This document shows positions 43,471-53,049 of a DNA stretch of 64,000 nt, piece after piece. Position 1 is the stretch's first letter; every line of letters begins with the position of its first letter. The notes beneath the pieces are model-generated. The model saw only the letters and a program-made list of their open reading frames with translations, had not been told where the DNA came from and made no database searches. A program made the translations under genes and the position numbers. Source of the DNA: Hyphomicrobiales bacterium (lineage in GTDB: Bacteria; Pseudomonadota; Alphaproteobacteria; Rhizobiales; Rhizobiaceae); assembly GCA_900473915.1 (NCBI GenBank), contig UCNG01000011.1, forward strand, positions 544,976-608,975. Reading direction: 5' to 3'.

Positions 43471-44514
43471 TCACCCTTCCACGAAACGGTGGACGTCATC
43501 GGGATGAAGCTGCTCCATCAAGGTTGCCCGGAGGGCGTCGATGCCGCGCCGGCGCAGATCTTCGTTGAAGTCCTCGAGCACCGGCGACACCGAAATCACC
43601 TCGATCCCGACGCTTTTTGCTCTGGCGACCAGGCTGTCTCGTGCACCGTCCCCGGCCGGGTCGCGATCACGGAGGACATAGAGCCTGCGCAGCGCGGCCG
43701 GGAACAGGATGGCAGCTAGGTGAGCTGCGGAAAGCGCCGCCATCATCGGCATGTGGGGCAGAACCTGACGGGGGGACAGCACGGTCTCGATGCCTTCGCC
43801 GGCTGCGAGCACCTCACCGGCGATGCCGAAGCGGACGCCGTGCCCGAGAAGGTCGCCCATCGCCCGCCGCGGTGACTCGACGGGCGCCTTTCCCGAACCG
43901 TCCGGGGCGAGCCAGGTGCGGTGTGCGCCGGTCTGGTTGCCGTGAAGATCGGTGACGGAAGCGACGATCGCCGGCCAGATCTCGGTGGGCGAATGCTCAT
44001 CGGGCTTGTAGTAGCACCGCGGATGGTAGCGTAGCGCGGTGGTTCCCACGAGGGAGGTGATCGCCCGACCGTTGAGGTAGATTTCCGCGAGCGTGCCGCC
44101 AATCGGTTGCGACATGGCGAAGAGTCGCCGCGACGCTTCAGGCGAACCGACAGCGATTTTCGACATCCTGCCGGTCGGTGTCCTCGGCCTCGAAGGTTCG
44201 GGATGCGGGAGAGCGAGGAAGCGGCGCGCTTCCTCGGCCACGTCCTTGAAGTCGACAAGGCCGAGCGTTTCGCGGATGACGTCGAGCAGATCGCCATGTT
44301 CCCCCGTTGATGCGTCGGTCCATTTCCCGGCAGCGCCCTTGCCGGATTCCGGCCCGGTCAGCCGCACGAACATGGAGCGGCCGGGGCTGTTCTGAACGTC
44401 GCCGACCACCCAGTATCGCCCGGCACGGTGGCCGGACGACAGGTAGTGGCGACAAACCGCCTCGGCATTGCGGCCGAGACGGGATGCCAGTTCGGAAGCG
44501 TCGTGACGGGCCAT
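43471..44514 (-). CDS. Toprim-domain protein (primase-like)
   Basis: 347 aa. ATG 44514 overlaps the stop of the upstream helicase gene (TGATG). N-terminal CHC2-like region without the zinc Cys set (RYWVVGDVQNSPGRSMFVRL, GKWTDASTGEHGDLLDVIRE), then a toprim domain with AAGEGIETVLS and YVLRDRDPAGDGA. This architecture is typical of mobile-element primases that help convert transferred single strands. Confidence 0.9.
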   Translation of the reverse strand: MARHDASELASRLGRNAEAVCRHYLSSGHRAGRYWVVGDVQNSPGRSMFVRLTGPESGKGAAGKWTDASTGEHGDLLDVIRETLGLVDFKDVAEEARRFLALPHPEPSRPRTPTGRMSKIAVGSPEASRRLFAMSQPIGGTLAEIYLNGRAITSLVGTTALRYHPRCYYKPDEHSPTEIWPAIVASVTDLHGNQTGAHRTWLAPDGSGKAPVESPRRAMGDLLGHGVRFGIAGEVLAAGEGIETVLSPRQVLPHMPMMAALSAAHLAAILFPAALRRLYVLRDRDPAGDGARDSLVARAKSVGIEVISVSPVLEDFNEDLRRRGIDALRATLMEQLHPDDVHRFVEG

Positions 44515-47500
44515 CACGCTGCCTCCTTCTCGCCGATGCGCTCCACCGGCCAGCGGTCGAGCACCCTAGCAAGAACCGCCGGACCATTGGCATCGGTCGG
44601 CACGAACATGCGCAGTTTCCACGAGATGATCTCGTGGAACAGGCCGTAGGCCGTGAGGCGCTCGCGCATCGTGTCGTCGAAGCCCGACAGCTCGATGCGG
44701 TTCGCGCCCATGACGCGGACACGGCGAAGCTGAAGGCCCTCGGCAAGGTCGAGGATCGTCTTGCCGCCCATCAGCGCCATGAAGGCGTCATCCGGCGTGA
44801 GTGAGGTCGTGCCGGTCGCGGTCGCATTGGCGGCCCAAGCCGGCGAAACCTTGCGGCCGATGATGCGCTCGCCTTCATCGGTCTGAAGCCGATAGACGCG
44901 GGTCGAGTCGTTCGGGAGCCGCTTCCAAATCGGCAGGAGCAAGCCCGTGACCATGTGCAGCGTGGAATCCGAGAACTCCGGCACCTCCGCGATCTCGGTG
45001 GTCCAGGCGGACGCGAACGTCTTCTCGTCGGCTTCGACCCAATGGGTCTCGCCCATCATTCTGACCGGGACATTGTGCGCCTCTGTCGGTCGGATCAGCC
45101 GGACGCGGCTCTCGATCTCGCCATCGTCCAGCATGATGCTGCTGGCCGGGATCTGAACGGCGGCCCGGCCGGAGCGTTCATTGACGAGCAGCCTGGCGCG
45201 CGGGTCGCCGAGTTCGGCGAGAGCGGCGTTGAGCGTGACCGGACGGTTGCGCCGGCGTTCGTTGATCGTGAGCAGGCTGGTTTCCGCGCCGGTGCGCGGA
45301 TGCGTATAGATCGTCTGCCGATCGATGACGACGAAGCTTTCGGCGCGCAGCGTCTCCAGCCCGGAATCATAGGTGCCTGACGCAATGGCACCCTCGATGC
45401 GGGCGGTCAGGAGTTGCTCGAAAGCCGTGAAGAGGATGCCCTGAAGCTCGATGGTGAGCGCGAGCAGCCGGTTGAGGAACGTCGTGATCGGCGGCAACTC
45501 ATCCTTGATGCCGTTCGAATCCATCAGCTTCAGGCCGGTGGATTCCTCGAAGCGCTGGAGCGAGCAGCCTTCGACCTTGCCGCGCACCAGCAGCATGTAG
45601 AGCTGGCGCAGCGCATCGCGGGCGTAGTGGCTCTCCAGATTGTCCTCGGGGCGGAACAGCCCCTGCCCGCCGGTCTGGCGCTGGCCGCGCGTGATCGCGC
45701 CCAGCGTGTCGAGGCGGCGGGCGATGGTGCTGAGAAAGCGCTTCTCCGCCTTCACGTTGGTCGAGATCGGCCTGAAGAGCGGCGGCTGCGCCTGGTTTGT
45801 GCGGTGCGTCCGACCGAGGCCCTGAATGGCGGTGTCCGCCTTCCAGCCTGCCTCGAGCAGATAGTGGACGCGAAGCCGCGTGTTCTTCGCCGACTTCTCC
45901 GCATGGTAGCTGCGACCGGTGCCGCCGGCGTCGCTGAACACCAGCACGCGCTTCTGATCATCCATGAAGGCTTGCGTCTCGGCCAGATTCGCAGCCCCCG
46001 CGCGCGTCTCGACGACAAGGCGGTCGATGGTGACGCTGCCGCCGCGCTTGCGGACGATGCGCCGCGACCGGCCCGTCACCTCGGCGACCATGTCGGTGCC
46101 AAAATGCTGGACGAGCTGGTCCAGCGCGCCGGGAACGGGAGGCAGGCTGGCGAGCGTCGCGATCAGCGTGTCGCGGCGCGCGACGGCCTCGCGGCTTTCG
46201 ACCGGCTGGCCGTCGCGATAGACCGGACGCGACGACAGATTGCCCTCGCTATCGGTGAACGGCTCGTAGAGCTGCACCGGGAAGGAATGGGCGAGATAAT
46301 CGAGGACGTATTCGCGCGGGGTGATGTCCACGCGGACGTCGTTCCATTCCTCGGTCGGCAGTTCCGCCAGCCGCCGCTCCATCAGCGCCTCGCCAGTCGA
46401 GACGATCTGGATGACGGCCGAATGGCCCGCCTCCAGATCGGCGGCGATCGAGCGAAGCAGGGTCGGCGTCTTCATGCTGGTCAGCAAATGGCCGAAGAAG
46501 CGCTGCTTTGCGCTTTCGAAGGCCGAACGGGCGGCGGATTTGGCCTGCCTGTTCAGCGTGCCCGAACCGCCTTCGCCGCCGCCGGTAATGTTGGCGGCCT
46601 GCATCGCTGCATCCAGATTGTTATGGATGATGGCGAAGGCGCCGGCATAGGCGTCGTAGATGCGGACCTGCTGAGGCGTCAGTTCGTGCTCGACCAGCTC
46701 GTTTTCGACGCCGGCGAAGGAAAGCGAGCGGGCGGTGTAGAGGCCGAGCGCGCGCAGGTCGCGGGCGAGTACCTCCATCGCCGCCACGCCGCCTGCCTCG
46801 ATCGCCTCGACGAACTCGGCGCGTGTGGCGAAGGGGAAATCCTCGCCACCCCACAGGCCGAGCCGCTGCGCATAGGCGAGATTGTGGACGGTGGTCGCGC
46901 CGGTGGCGGAGACATAGACGACGCGGGCGTTTGGAAGCGCGTGCTGGAGGCGCAGGCCGGCGCGGCCCTGCTGCGAGGCGGCGACATCACCGCGTTCTCC
47001 CTTGCCGCCAGCGGCGTTCTGCATGGCATGCGCCTCGTCGAAAATCACCACTCCATCGAAGTCGGAGCCCAACCATTCGACGATTTGCTTGACGCGCGAA
47101 ACCCTCTCTCCGCGGTCGTCGGAGCGCAGCGTGGCATAGGTTAAAAATAGGATGCCCTCGCTCAGCGTGATCGGCTTGCCCTGCGGGAACCGCGACAGCG
47201 GCGTGACCAGCAGGCGCTCCATGCCGAGCGCGCCCCAGTCGCGTTGCGCGTCCTCGATCAGCTTGTCCGACTTCGATATCCAGACCGCCTTGCGACGTCC
47301 CTGGAACCAGTTGTCGAGGATGATCGCAGCCGATTCCCGCCCCTTGCCAACGCCTGTGCCGTCGCCGATCATGAAGCCCTGGCGGAGACGCACGGCGCCT
47401 TTGGCGTCCTCGGACGCGGCGGTCAGCTTGTCGAGGGTGTCGTCCACCATCCACGCACCGGCGAGGAAATCCGAATGCGCCTCGCCGGCGTAGATCACCG

Positions 47501-48863
47501 TTTCGAGCTGCGCGTCGGACAGGAGATCGACGACGTTCGCCGGCAGTGTCGGGCGGTAGCTGGGCTTCGGCGGGGCGACGCTCGCCATGGCCGCCGACTG
47601 CACGAGCTGGGTCGGATGCGCCTGAGCGCCGGAAATCCGGATGGTCTGGAGGCCGTATTCCTCATAGATCGCATCGGAAAGGCGACCGGCATCTGCCGGC
47701 TTCCAGTCGACGATTTCGTAATCGAGCGGAGCGCCCTCCGGCTCGGCATGCGCCACGGCGGGAACGGCTCTGGCCGCCCGGTTCACATAAGCGCGGACGG
47801 TACGAGGCACGATCACCGGGACGGTGACGGACGGATCGACCGGCAGGCGTGCCGGGAGATACTTGGCCAACCATCCAAGCAGAGTGGCCACATCCGGCGC
47901 GACGCCCGGCGCGGCCGGAAACACGGATGGATCTTCGGCCGGCAGCTTGTCGATGACGGTCAGGCGTGTCGGAAAGGTCGTGCCGTGCTTGGCATAGACC
48001 GAGCCGTCGATCGCAGCGGAGAAGACGACGCGACTGCGTTCCTGCAGCCGACCCCAGGCTTCGGACCAGGCCGGAGCGTCAGGGGCGAAGTTGGCGCCGG
48101 TGATGGCAACGAGGCGGCCGCCGGGAGCAAGGCGCGCAAGCGCCGAGGCGACATGGCGGAAGGCGGCGTCTGCCATCCGGCCTTCGACGTTGGCCATGGC
48201 CGAGAACGGCGGGTTCATCAGCACGACGGAAGGAAGAATGCCGGCGTCGAGATGATCGTCGATCTGCGCCGCATCGAAGCGGGTAACGGACAGGGCCGGA
48301 AAGAGAAGAGAAAGAAGCCCGGCGCGTGTCTCGGCGAGTTCGTTGAGGACGAGCGTGCCGCCGGCGATCTCGGCCAGGATGGCGAGAAGCCCGGTCCCGG
48401 CGGACGGCTCCAGCACGCGGTCGGCGGGCGTGATCGCCGCCGCCGTCACGGCCGCGAGGCCCAGCGGGATCGGCGTCGAGAATTGCTGGAAGGTCTGCGC
48501 TTCCTTCGAGCGGCGCGTATGCGTCGGCAGAAGGCCGGCGATCTTGGCGAGCTGCGGCAGCACCGACACCGGAGAAGCGGATTTACGGAAAAGCGTCTTG
48601 CCGTATTTGCGCAGGAAGAGAACGGTCGCCGCCTCGCAGGCGTCATAGGCCATTTTCCAGTTCCAGGCGCCGGCGGCATCGGAAGCGCCGAAGGCAGCCT
48701 CCATCGCGCCGCGCAGCACGGCGGCATCGATGCGCTGGCCGCGCTCGATATGAGGCAGGAGAAGCTGCGCGGCGGCGAAGACGGCGGCAGGGATGTTTGT
48801 GTCAGGGGCAAGCGAAAGCGGCGCGGTGGCGGATGCCGCCGCAGGCGTGGAAATCATGTTCAT
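44514..48863 (-). CDS. Strawberry notch-like helicase with N-terminal N6-methylase domain
   Basis: 1449 aa, the largest gene here. The N-terminal methyltransferase domain has VLEPSAGTGLLAI and VVLMNPPFS. The SF2 helicase part has MIGDGTGVGKGRESAAI, VVIFDEAHAMQN, and a C-terminal helicase_C_4 region with TDMVAEVTGRSRR, VLVFSDAGGTGRSYHAEKSA and GLGRTHRTNQAQPP. These giant methylase-helicase proteins are carried by many proteobacterial plasmids and ICEs; proposed roles include anti-restriction and DNA processing. A structured leader lies just upstream. Confidence 0.93.
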   Translation of the reverse strand: MNMISTPAAASATAPLSLAPDTNIPAAVFAAAQLLLPHIERGQRIDAAVLRGAMEAAFGASDAAGAWNWKMAYDACEAATVLFLRKYGKTLFRKSASPVSVLPQLAKIAGLLPTHTRRSKEAQTFQQFSTPIPLGLAAVTAAAITPADRVLEPSAGTGLLAILAEIAGGTLVLNELAETRAGLLSLLFPALSVTRFDAAQIDDHLDAGILPSVVLMNPPFSAMANVEGRMADAAFRHVASALARLAPGGRLVAITGANFAPDAPAWSEAWGRLQERSRVVFSAAIDGSVYAKHGTTFPTRLTVIDKLPAEDPSVFPAAPGVAPDVATLLGWLAKYLPARLPVDPSVTVPVIVPRTVRAYVNRAARAVPAVAHAEPEGAPLDYEIVDWKPADAGRLSDAIYEEYGLQTIRISGAQAHPTQLVQSAAMASVAPPKPSYRPTLPANVVDLLSDAQLETVIYAGEAHSDFLAGAWMVDDTLDKLTAASEDAKGAVRLRQGFMIGDGTGVGKGRESAAIILDNWFQGRRKAVWISKSDKLIEDAQRDWGALGMERLLVTPLSRFPQGKPITLSEGILFLTYATLRSDDRGERVSRVKQIVEWLGSDFDGVVIFDEAHAMQNAAGGKGERGDVAASQQGRAGLRLQHALPNARVVYVSATGATTVHNLAYAQRLGLWGGEDFPFATRAEFVEAIEAGGVAAMEVLARDLRALGLYTARSLSFAGVENELVEHELTPQQVRIYDAYAGAFAIIHNNLDAAMQAANITGGGEGGSGTLNRQAKSAARSAFESAKQRFFGHLLTSMKTPTLLRSIAADLEAGHSAVIQIVSTGEALMERRLAELPTEEWNDVRVDITPREYVLDYLAHSFPVQLYEPFTDSEGNLSSRPVYRDGQPVESREAVARRDTLIATLASLPPVPGALDQLVQHFGTDMVAEVTGRSRRIVRKRGGSVTIDRLVVETRAGAANLAETQAFMDDQKRVLVFSDAGGTGRSYHAEKSAKNTRLRVHYLLEAGWKADTAIQGLGRTHRTNQAQPPLFRPISTNVKAEKRFLSTIARRLDTLGAITRGQRQTGGQGLFRPEDNLESHYARDALRQLYMLLVRGKVEGCSLQRFEESTGLKLMDSNGIKDELPPITTFLNRLLALTIELQGILFTAFEQLLTARIEGAIASGTYDSGLETLRAESFVVIDRQTIYTHPRTGAETSLLTINERRRNRPVTLNAALAELGDPRARLLVNERSGRAAVQIPASSIMLDDGEIESRVRLIRPTEAHNVPVRMMGETHWVEADEKTFASAWTTEIAEVPEFSDSTLHMVTGLLLPIWKRLPNDSTRVYRLQTDEGERIIGRKVSPAWAANATATGTTSLTPDDAFMALMGGKTILDLAEGLQLRRVRVMGANRIELSGFDDTMRERLTAYGLFHEIISWKLRMFVPTDANGPAVLARVLDRWPVERIGEKEAA

Positions 48864-48874
48864 GGAAGAAGCCT

Positions 48875-48960
48875 CGGGAGAGCGGGACCGAATCGAGCCC
48901 GCGCAGCGCTCTCTCTCGACCGCACAGACTCACATCCGTCCCGGCCAGCCTCTCGCTCTG
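48875..48960 (-). promoter_or_regulatory. Structured leader upstream of the strawberry-notch gene
   Basis: Starting 11 nt before the start codon, outer pairing GCGGGAC with GTCCCGG and AGAG/CTCT, and inner TCGAG/CTCGA. It shares the CTCTCTCGACC stretch with the parB leader but is longer and less regular. Confidence 0.35.
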
Positions 48961-49130
48961 AACCGAGGCGATAGCAGGCATGAAACAAGCGCCCGGCTTC
49001 AGGCGGGGCGCTTGTCAAGTCAGCCGAAACGACATCCGGCCTCGGTAAAGGTATATTCGTTGGCGGTGATCATTCCATCGACCGGCAACGCCCGGCGCGA
49101 GGCCGGGCTGATTGAAGGAAGGGAATGGGA

Positions 49131-49688
49131 TCAGGCCGTTTGCGGCAGCCGGAGCAGCTCTGCGGCGGCCTCGCGCCAAAGGGGATCGACCAGCCGCGCT
49201 TCCAGCAACGCCGCGCGGAACCGCAGGGCGCGGGCCGATGCGTGATCGTCCCGGCCAGAGGCAGCGAAGGCCAAGCCGCGCTGCCGGCTGGCTTCGATGA
49301 CAATGCGGCGGGCCTCGCCGCCGCTGGCAACCGGCTGCTGCCAGAGGATGAGTCCGGCACGGACTTCACCGGCGAGGACCAGGCCGAGCGCGCTGTCCTG
49401 AATGACGATCAGGCGCGGCTCAAAGCGCAACCCGGTGTCGTCGCCGGGGCCGAGGTCGCCGCGCGAAACGCGGAGCGCGGCAAGAGCGACGGCGGCTTCC
49501 GGCGATGCAGCCTCGCCAAGCGAGACGCTGCGGTCGCGATAATCGGCATCGGTGGCTCCGGCATAGCTGACGGTGCCGAGGCAGGAGACGCGCAGTGGCA
49601 GCTTCTGCGCCCGCTGAAATCCGGGCAGCACCCGGTCGGCGAGCATTCGCCCGATCGGGGCGCAGTTGGACTGGGTGGCTTGGGTCAT
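49131..49688 (-). CDS. Conserved hypothetical protein of the element backbone
   Basis: 185 aa from ATG 49688; longer upstream starts run through the leader stem. Features: LPLRVSCLGTVSYAGATDADYRD, a Leu/Ala-rich middle, and RFRAALLEARLVDPLWREAAAELLRLP at the end. No known domain recognised. The leader at 49700-49745 is nearly identical to that of parB, so the two are probably co-regulated. Confidence 0.75.
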   Translation of the reverse strand: MTQATQSNCAPIGRMLADRVLPGFQRAQKLPLRVSCLGTVSYAGATDADYRDRSVSLGEAASPEAAVALAALRVSRGDLGPGDDTGLRFEPRLIVIQDSALGLVLAGEVRAGLILWQQPVASGGEARRIVIEASRQRGLAFAASGRDDHASARALRFRAALLEARLVDPLWREAAAELLRLPQTA

Positions 49689-49699
49689 CGGGATCGCTC

Positions 49700-49745
49700 C
49701 GCGACGGGCGCCGAGAGCCTTTCTCTCAGCCTCCAACCCGTCACG
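49700..49745 (-). promoter_or_regulatory. 46-nt leader stem-loop upstream of the 185-aa gene
   Basis: Arms CGCGACGGG (49700-49708) and CCCGTCACG (49737-49745) with an inner stem GCCGAGAG/CTCTCAGC. Same length, same distance to the start codon (11 nt) and most bases identical to the parB leader at 53004-53049. Confidence 0.65.
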
Positions 49746-49888
49746 GCCAAAGGCCCGACCTCTTCCTCTCATCTGCCTAAGGCGACCGCCACGGCACCGT
49801 TTCCAGCGATGGGCCGACCATCGCACGGCGGAAGGCCCGGACGCCTCCCGAGCGTTCCGGGCCGTCGGGAATGAGGCGCCTGCGCGCC

Positions 49889-50053
49889 TCAGCTCCATGG
49901 GTCGAGTTCCAGTTTCACCATCTCGTCGTCGCCGTCGAATTCGTCGGCGGGCATGGCGCCGTGGGTTCCGTCCCCGGCCTGGAACACGACGATCGAGACC
50001 ATCAGCGTGGTGGCGAGGCTGGCGGCGAAGGCGGTGGCATCTGCGTAGGACAT
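49889..50053 (-). CDS. Small 54-aa protein of the element backbone
   Basis: MSYADATAFAASLATTLMVS followed by IVVFQAGDGTHG and an acidic tail ending DPWS. One possible membrane-associated helix (about 8-25). ATG 50053 has GGAGCCGG upstream and a leader hairpin 11 nt before the start. The family is not recognised. Confidence 0.6.
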   Translation of the reverse strand: MSYADATAFAASLATTLMVSIVVFQAGDGTHGAMPADEFDGDDEMVKLELDPWS

Positions 50054-50064
50054 GGGTTCCGGCT

Positions 50065-50104
50065 CCTGTCTCTGGAGGCGGGGGACCATCCCCCGCGCGA
50101 CAGG
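50065..50104 (-). promoter_or_regulatory. Leader stem-loop upstream of the 54-aa gene
   Basis: Outer arms CCTGTC (50065-50070) and GACAGG (50099-50104), inner GGCGGGGGA-CCA-TCCCCCGCG. It begins 11 nt before the start codon, and the inner ACCAT loop is shared with the ssb leader. Confidence 0.55.
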
Positions 50105-50434
50105 CGCCCGAAGTGTCTGAACGGATCTGCAATCACCCTCGCGCGTTCGGGCATGTCCCGAATCCGCGAGGGCGGCACGCTCGCGTAAGCCGACCCCTCG
50201 TGGGTTGATTGACAAGGAGACGGCTCAGACCAAGGTCAGCGAATGGAAGCGGGGTGGTGCTCTGCCTCTGACAGGATGCCGAAAACCCGTCGCAGGTGCC
50301 GAGCCGTGGTGCCAGCCTCTCCTTCATGCCGGTCTCAGCCGGATCGATGTTTCTGGCCGGGGACGGAAGCCAGCTCCACACGGTATCGCAAGGATGCGGA
50401 TGCTGGTGAAACCGAAACCCGACCAGGATGATGG
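50105..50434. other. Intergenic stretch without recognisable gene
   Basis: About 330 bp. Short ORFs on both strands have no ribosome site or family match. It may hold the promoter for the 54-aa gene and its downstream neighbours; nothing else is seen. Confidence 0.4.
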
Positions 50435-50740
50435 TCAGCTCCAATACCCCTCGGCGATCTCGCGGACGATCAGGGCGCGGGCCTTCAGCAGCAGATCATC
50501 GCCACTGGTGTCGATATGACCATAGAACCGGGCGCGCGCACCGGATCGGCTCCAGTCGGCATAGTAGCAATACTCGCGGGCATCCAGTCGGAAGGCTCGC
50601 AAATCCTTGGCCCAATGCGGCTTGGGCTCGACGACGACGGTGACGCCGTCGCGCGTCTCCTGCCAGGGCAGCGACCGCTCCGCCGGGGGATTTTCGCGGT
50701 CGACCCGAAAGATGCAGTCGATGTCGATGTGGTCAGCCAT
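50435..50740 (-). CDS. Conserved hypothetical protein downstream of parB
   Basis: 101 aa from ATG 50740 (GGAGG 7 nt upstream): MADHIDIDCIFRVDRENPPAERS, HWAKDLRAFRLDAREYCYYADWSRSG, IDTSGDDLLLKARALIV. Soluble alpha/beta protein; no domain recognised. Separated from parB by two terminator-like hairpins. Confidence 0.7.
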   Translation of the reverse strand: MADHIDIDCIFRVDRENPPAERSLPWQETRDGVTVVVEPKPHWAKDLRAFRLDAREYCYYADWSRSGARARFYGHIDTSGDDLLLKARALIVREIAEGYWS

Positions 50741-50752
50741 GACGGCCTCCAT

Positions 50753-50815
50753 AAAAATGCCCGGCGCGATGGCCGGGCGAGTTGAAAAACGATGCGGGGC
50801 GGCCTGCGCCGCCCC
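50753..50815 (-). terminator. Tandem terminator hairpins after parB
   Basis: On the minus strand: GGGGCGGCG/CGCCGCCCC region (50796-50815) followed by a U-run (AAAAA at 50785-50789), then GCCCGGC/GCCGGGC (50759-50778) followed by a second U-run (50753-50757). The second could also serve as leader of the 101-aa gene. Confidence 0.7.
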
Positions 50816-50823
50816 GTATGCGG

Positions 50824-52992
50824 TCATTCCGCAGCGACGAGGTGCTGCCGGTCCTCTTCGTCTTCAGCCGCGGCTTCCTCGTCCTCGCCGTCACCGGCGA
50901 GGAAGTCGGGCAAAGCCTCCACCTCGCCGTCGGTATCGGTGTCGGCGACCGCATCGCCATCGAGATCGACTAGGCGAAGCGGTTCGGGCAGCCAGCCGGT
51001 GTCGGCCAGCAGGCGTTCGGCCTCCTTGGCCATGTCGCCCTTTTTCAGATGGTCGATGAGCTGCGCCGCCCGTTCACCCGCACCCTCGCGCACCGCCGCG
51101 AGGATCTGGGTCTTGGTCACGCGACCCAGATAGTTCTCGACCGTGGGCCGCCATCCCGCATCGACCACCATGTCGAAGCAGGTGGCGCGGGCGATCCGGT
51201 CGGCCCCAGCAAGGCGACGATCAAGACCATGCTGCGAGATGCCGGAAGCGCTATGAATGTTCGGACGCTCATAGAGTGCGTTGACACCATAGCTGACGCA
51301 ATGAGCGAGAAGCGCCAAGCGGCTCGCTTCATCGAGCGCGGCGATCCAGTCCCACAGCTCCGCTTCGTCGGAAGGCAGATCTGTCTTCCAGGCGTCATAG
51401 CGCCCACCGATGGCCTTGGCCGACGGGCAGTCACCGAGATCGGAGCCCTGCGCCGAGAAATGCTTTTGGCGCACGAAGACTTCTAGGCATCCGGTCGGCG
51501 CGGCGTAATGATAGCGCTCCATCACCATGCGGTGGAGCAGCGCCGTCATCGCGACATGCGGATTGTTGGCGAGCGCATCCTGCAGCGCCAGCGTGCGATG
51601 GGCGGTCAGTTCGATGACGAGCCGCTCCGGCAGTGGCTTGATGCCATCGTCGTCATCGTCGCCGTCGTCTTCGGTTTTGACCGGCTGGCCGCCGATGGTG
51701 ATGACGGCGCGCTGTACCTCACCGTCATTTCCTGCGGTGACGCCGGTGTCGCTCTCGCCGTCCTCGGCATCGCTCACCGGCTCGTCCTCGGGCCGGACGT
51801 AGCCGCGCTCGATGACAGGATCGCCGTCGCGGTCGATGCTGATGAAGACGCCGGCGCGGGCGATCTCGGCAGGATCATAGACGATCGGGCGCTCTTCGAA
51901 GGCGTCCAGGGCGGCCTCGATCTCGCCGAGGCGCCGATCGATCTCCTCGGGCAGTTCATCGTGCTCGGAATATTCCGATTCGAGATCGTCGTACTCGTTG
52001 CGGAGTGCATCGCGCGCGGCGCGCTCCTCGTCGGTGAGATCGACGAAGCTGCCAGTGATTTCGCGAAGGCCGTTGTCGTATCCATAGGGATGGCTGGTTT
52101 CGACAGCGATCCACTTCCAGCCTTCGGCCGCTACGTCGTCGGCAATCGCCTTCAGCTTTTCCGAGACCAGACGGTCGAGAAGCCCCACGTCTTCGAGCCA
52201 GCCGCCGTCATTCTCGGAGAAGAGATCGCGCAGCATCGCGCCGCCTGCCTGCTCATAGACGTCCACGCCGACGAAGCGCACGCGCTTGTCATCGGTTGGA
52301 ACGGTGGTTTCGGTGAGGAGCTGGCGGACCTGCCAGGGCTGGACATTGTAGGAGCGCTGGACAGTCTCCCAGACCTGTTCCTGGCGGGCATGGTCGGGAT
52401 TGACGGTGAAGGCTTCCAGCATCGCCAGCGGCATGCCATTGCGCGCATAGACTTCCAGAAGTGCCGGCGAGACCGAAGCCAACCGCATACGCTGCGTGAT
52501 GTAGCGTGGGGTGGTGCGATAGGCGTCAGCGATCTCCTCCTTCGTCATGCCGTCGTCGAACATGCGCTTGAACGCCCGGAACTGGTCGAGCGGATGCAGG
52601 CCGAGCCGAAGCATGTTCTCCGCGAGCGAGTCGTCGACGGCCGAGGTCTTGGCGTCGGCCTTCTTGACGAGGCAGGGAACGAGGCCATCGGCGGGAAAGC
52701 GTCCGGCCTCGACCAGACGCGCGATCGCCCGGAAGCGGCGGCCGCCGGCCGGGGTCTCGAAATCGCCGGTCTCGTTGCCGTCGGCGTCGAGGACGGCACG
52801 GACATTGATGCCCTGCACGATGTCCTCGCGGCGGTCGATGTCGTGGGTGAGATCGTCCAGACCGGCCTCAACGTCGGTTTCGCGGACATTGCTGTCCGAG
52901 AGGCGGATGCGATTGAAGGGAATGTCGCGCGAGCGCGAGAAGACGATCATCGCGACCGCGGGCTTCTTCGACTTCCTGGCAGCTTTGGCCAT
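50824..52992 (-). CDS. parB: Large ParB/RepB/Spo0J-family partition protein
   Basis: 722 aa from ATG 52992. The N-terminal ParB nuclease-like domain (IPFNRIRLSDSNVRET, FETPAGGRRFRAIARLVEAG, SLAENMLRLGLHPLDQFRAF) leads to an HTH (MTKEEIADAYRTTPRYITQRMRLASVSP). A long C-terminal extension with acidic stretches (EDDGDDDDDG, GDGEDEEAAAEDEED) is typical of element-borne ParBs about twice the size of chromosomal ones. Partition or regulation is likely, as its ParA may be the one at 36493. Confidence 0.93.
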   Translation of the reverse strand: MAKAARKSKKPAVAMIVFSRSRDIPFNRIRLSDSNVRETDVEAGLDDLTHDIDRREDIVQGINVRAVLDADGNETGDFETPAGGRRFRAIARLVEAGRFPADGLVPCLVKKADAKTSAVDDSLAENMLRLGLHPLDQFRAFKRMFDDGMTKEEIADAYRTTPRYITQRMRLASVSPALLEVYARNGMPLAMLEAFTVNPDHARQEQVWETVQRSYNVQPWQVRQLLTETTVPTDDKRVRFVGVDVYEQAGGAMLRDLFSENDGGWLEDVGLLDRLVSEKLKAIADDVAAEGWKWIAVETSHPYGYDNGLREITGSFVDLTDEERAARDALRNEYDDLESEYSEHDELPEEIDRRLGEIEAALDAFEERPIVYDPAEIARAGVFISIDRDGDPVIERGYVRPEDEPVSDAEDGESDTGVTAGNDGEVQRAVITIGGQPVKTEDDGDDDDDGIKPLPERLVIELTAHRTLALQDALANNPHVAMTALLHRMVMERYHYAAPTGCLEVFVRQKHFSAQGSDLGDCPSAKAIGGRYDAWKTDLPSDEAELWDWIAALDEASRLALLAHCVSYGVNALYERPNIHSASGISQHGLDRRLAGADRIARATCFDMVVDAGWRPTVENYLGRVTKTQILAAVREGAGERAAQLIDHLKKGDMAKEAERLLADTGWLPEPLRLVDLDGDAVADTDTDGEVEALPDFLAGDGEDEEAAAEDEEDRQHLVAAE

Positions 52993-53003
52993 GGTGGTTT
53001 CTC

Positions 53004-53049
53004 CGTGACGGGCGGCCGAGACCCTCTCTCGACCTTCCAACCCGTCACG
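53004..53049 (-). promoter_or_regulatory. 46-nt leader stem-loop upstream of parB
   Basis: Perfect 9-bp arms CGTGACGGG (53004-53012) and CCCGTCACG (53041-53049); inner stem GGCCGAGA/TCTCGACC with small loop. Begins 11 nt before the start codon, with the ribosome site (GGAGA) at its foot. Confidence 0.65.

Noticed and set aside
45414..48974. Two long plus-strand ORFs (45414-47144 and 47244-48974)
   Set aside because: Antisense to the strawberry-notch gene, whose helicase and methylase motifs are unmistakable; the antisense products are Arg/Asp/Gly-rich noise.
53024..53042. CueR-like half site (CGACCTTCCAACCC) near parB
   Set aside because: It is part of the leader stem-loop, has no TTGACC/19-bp/-10 arrangement, and the shared bases are explained by the leader consensus.
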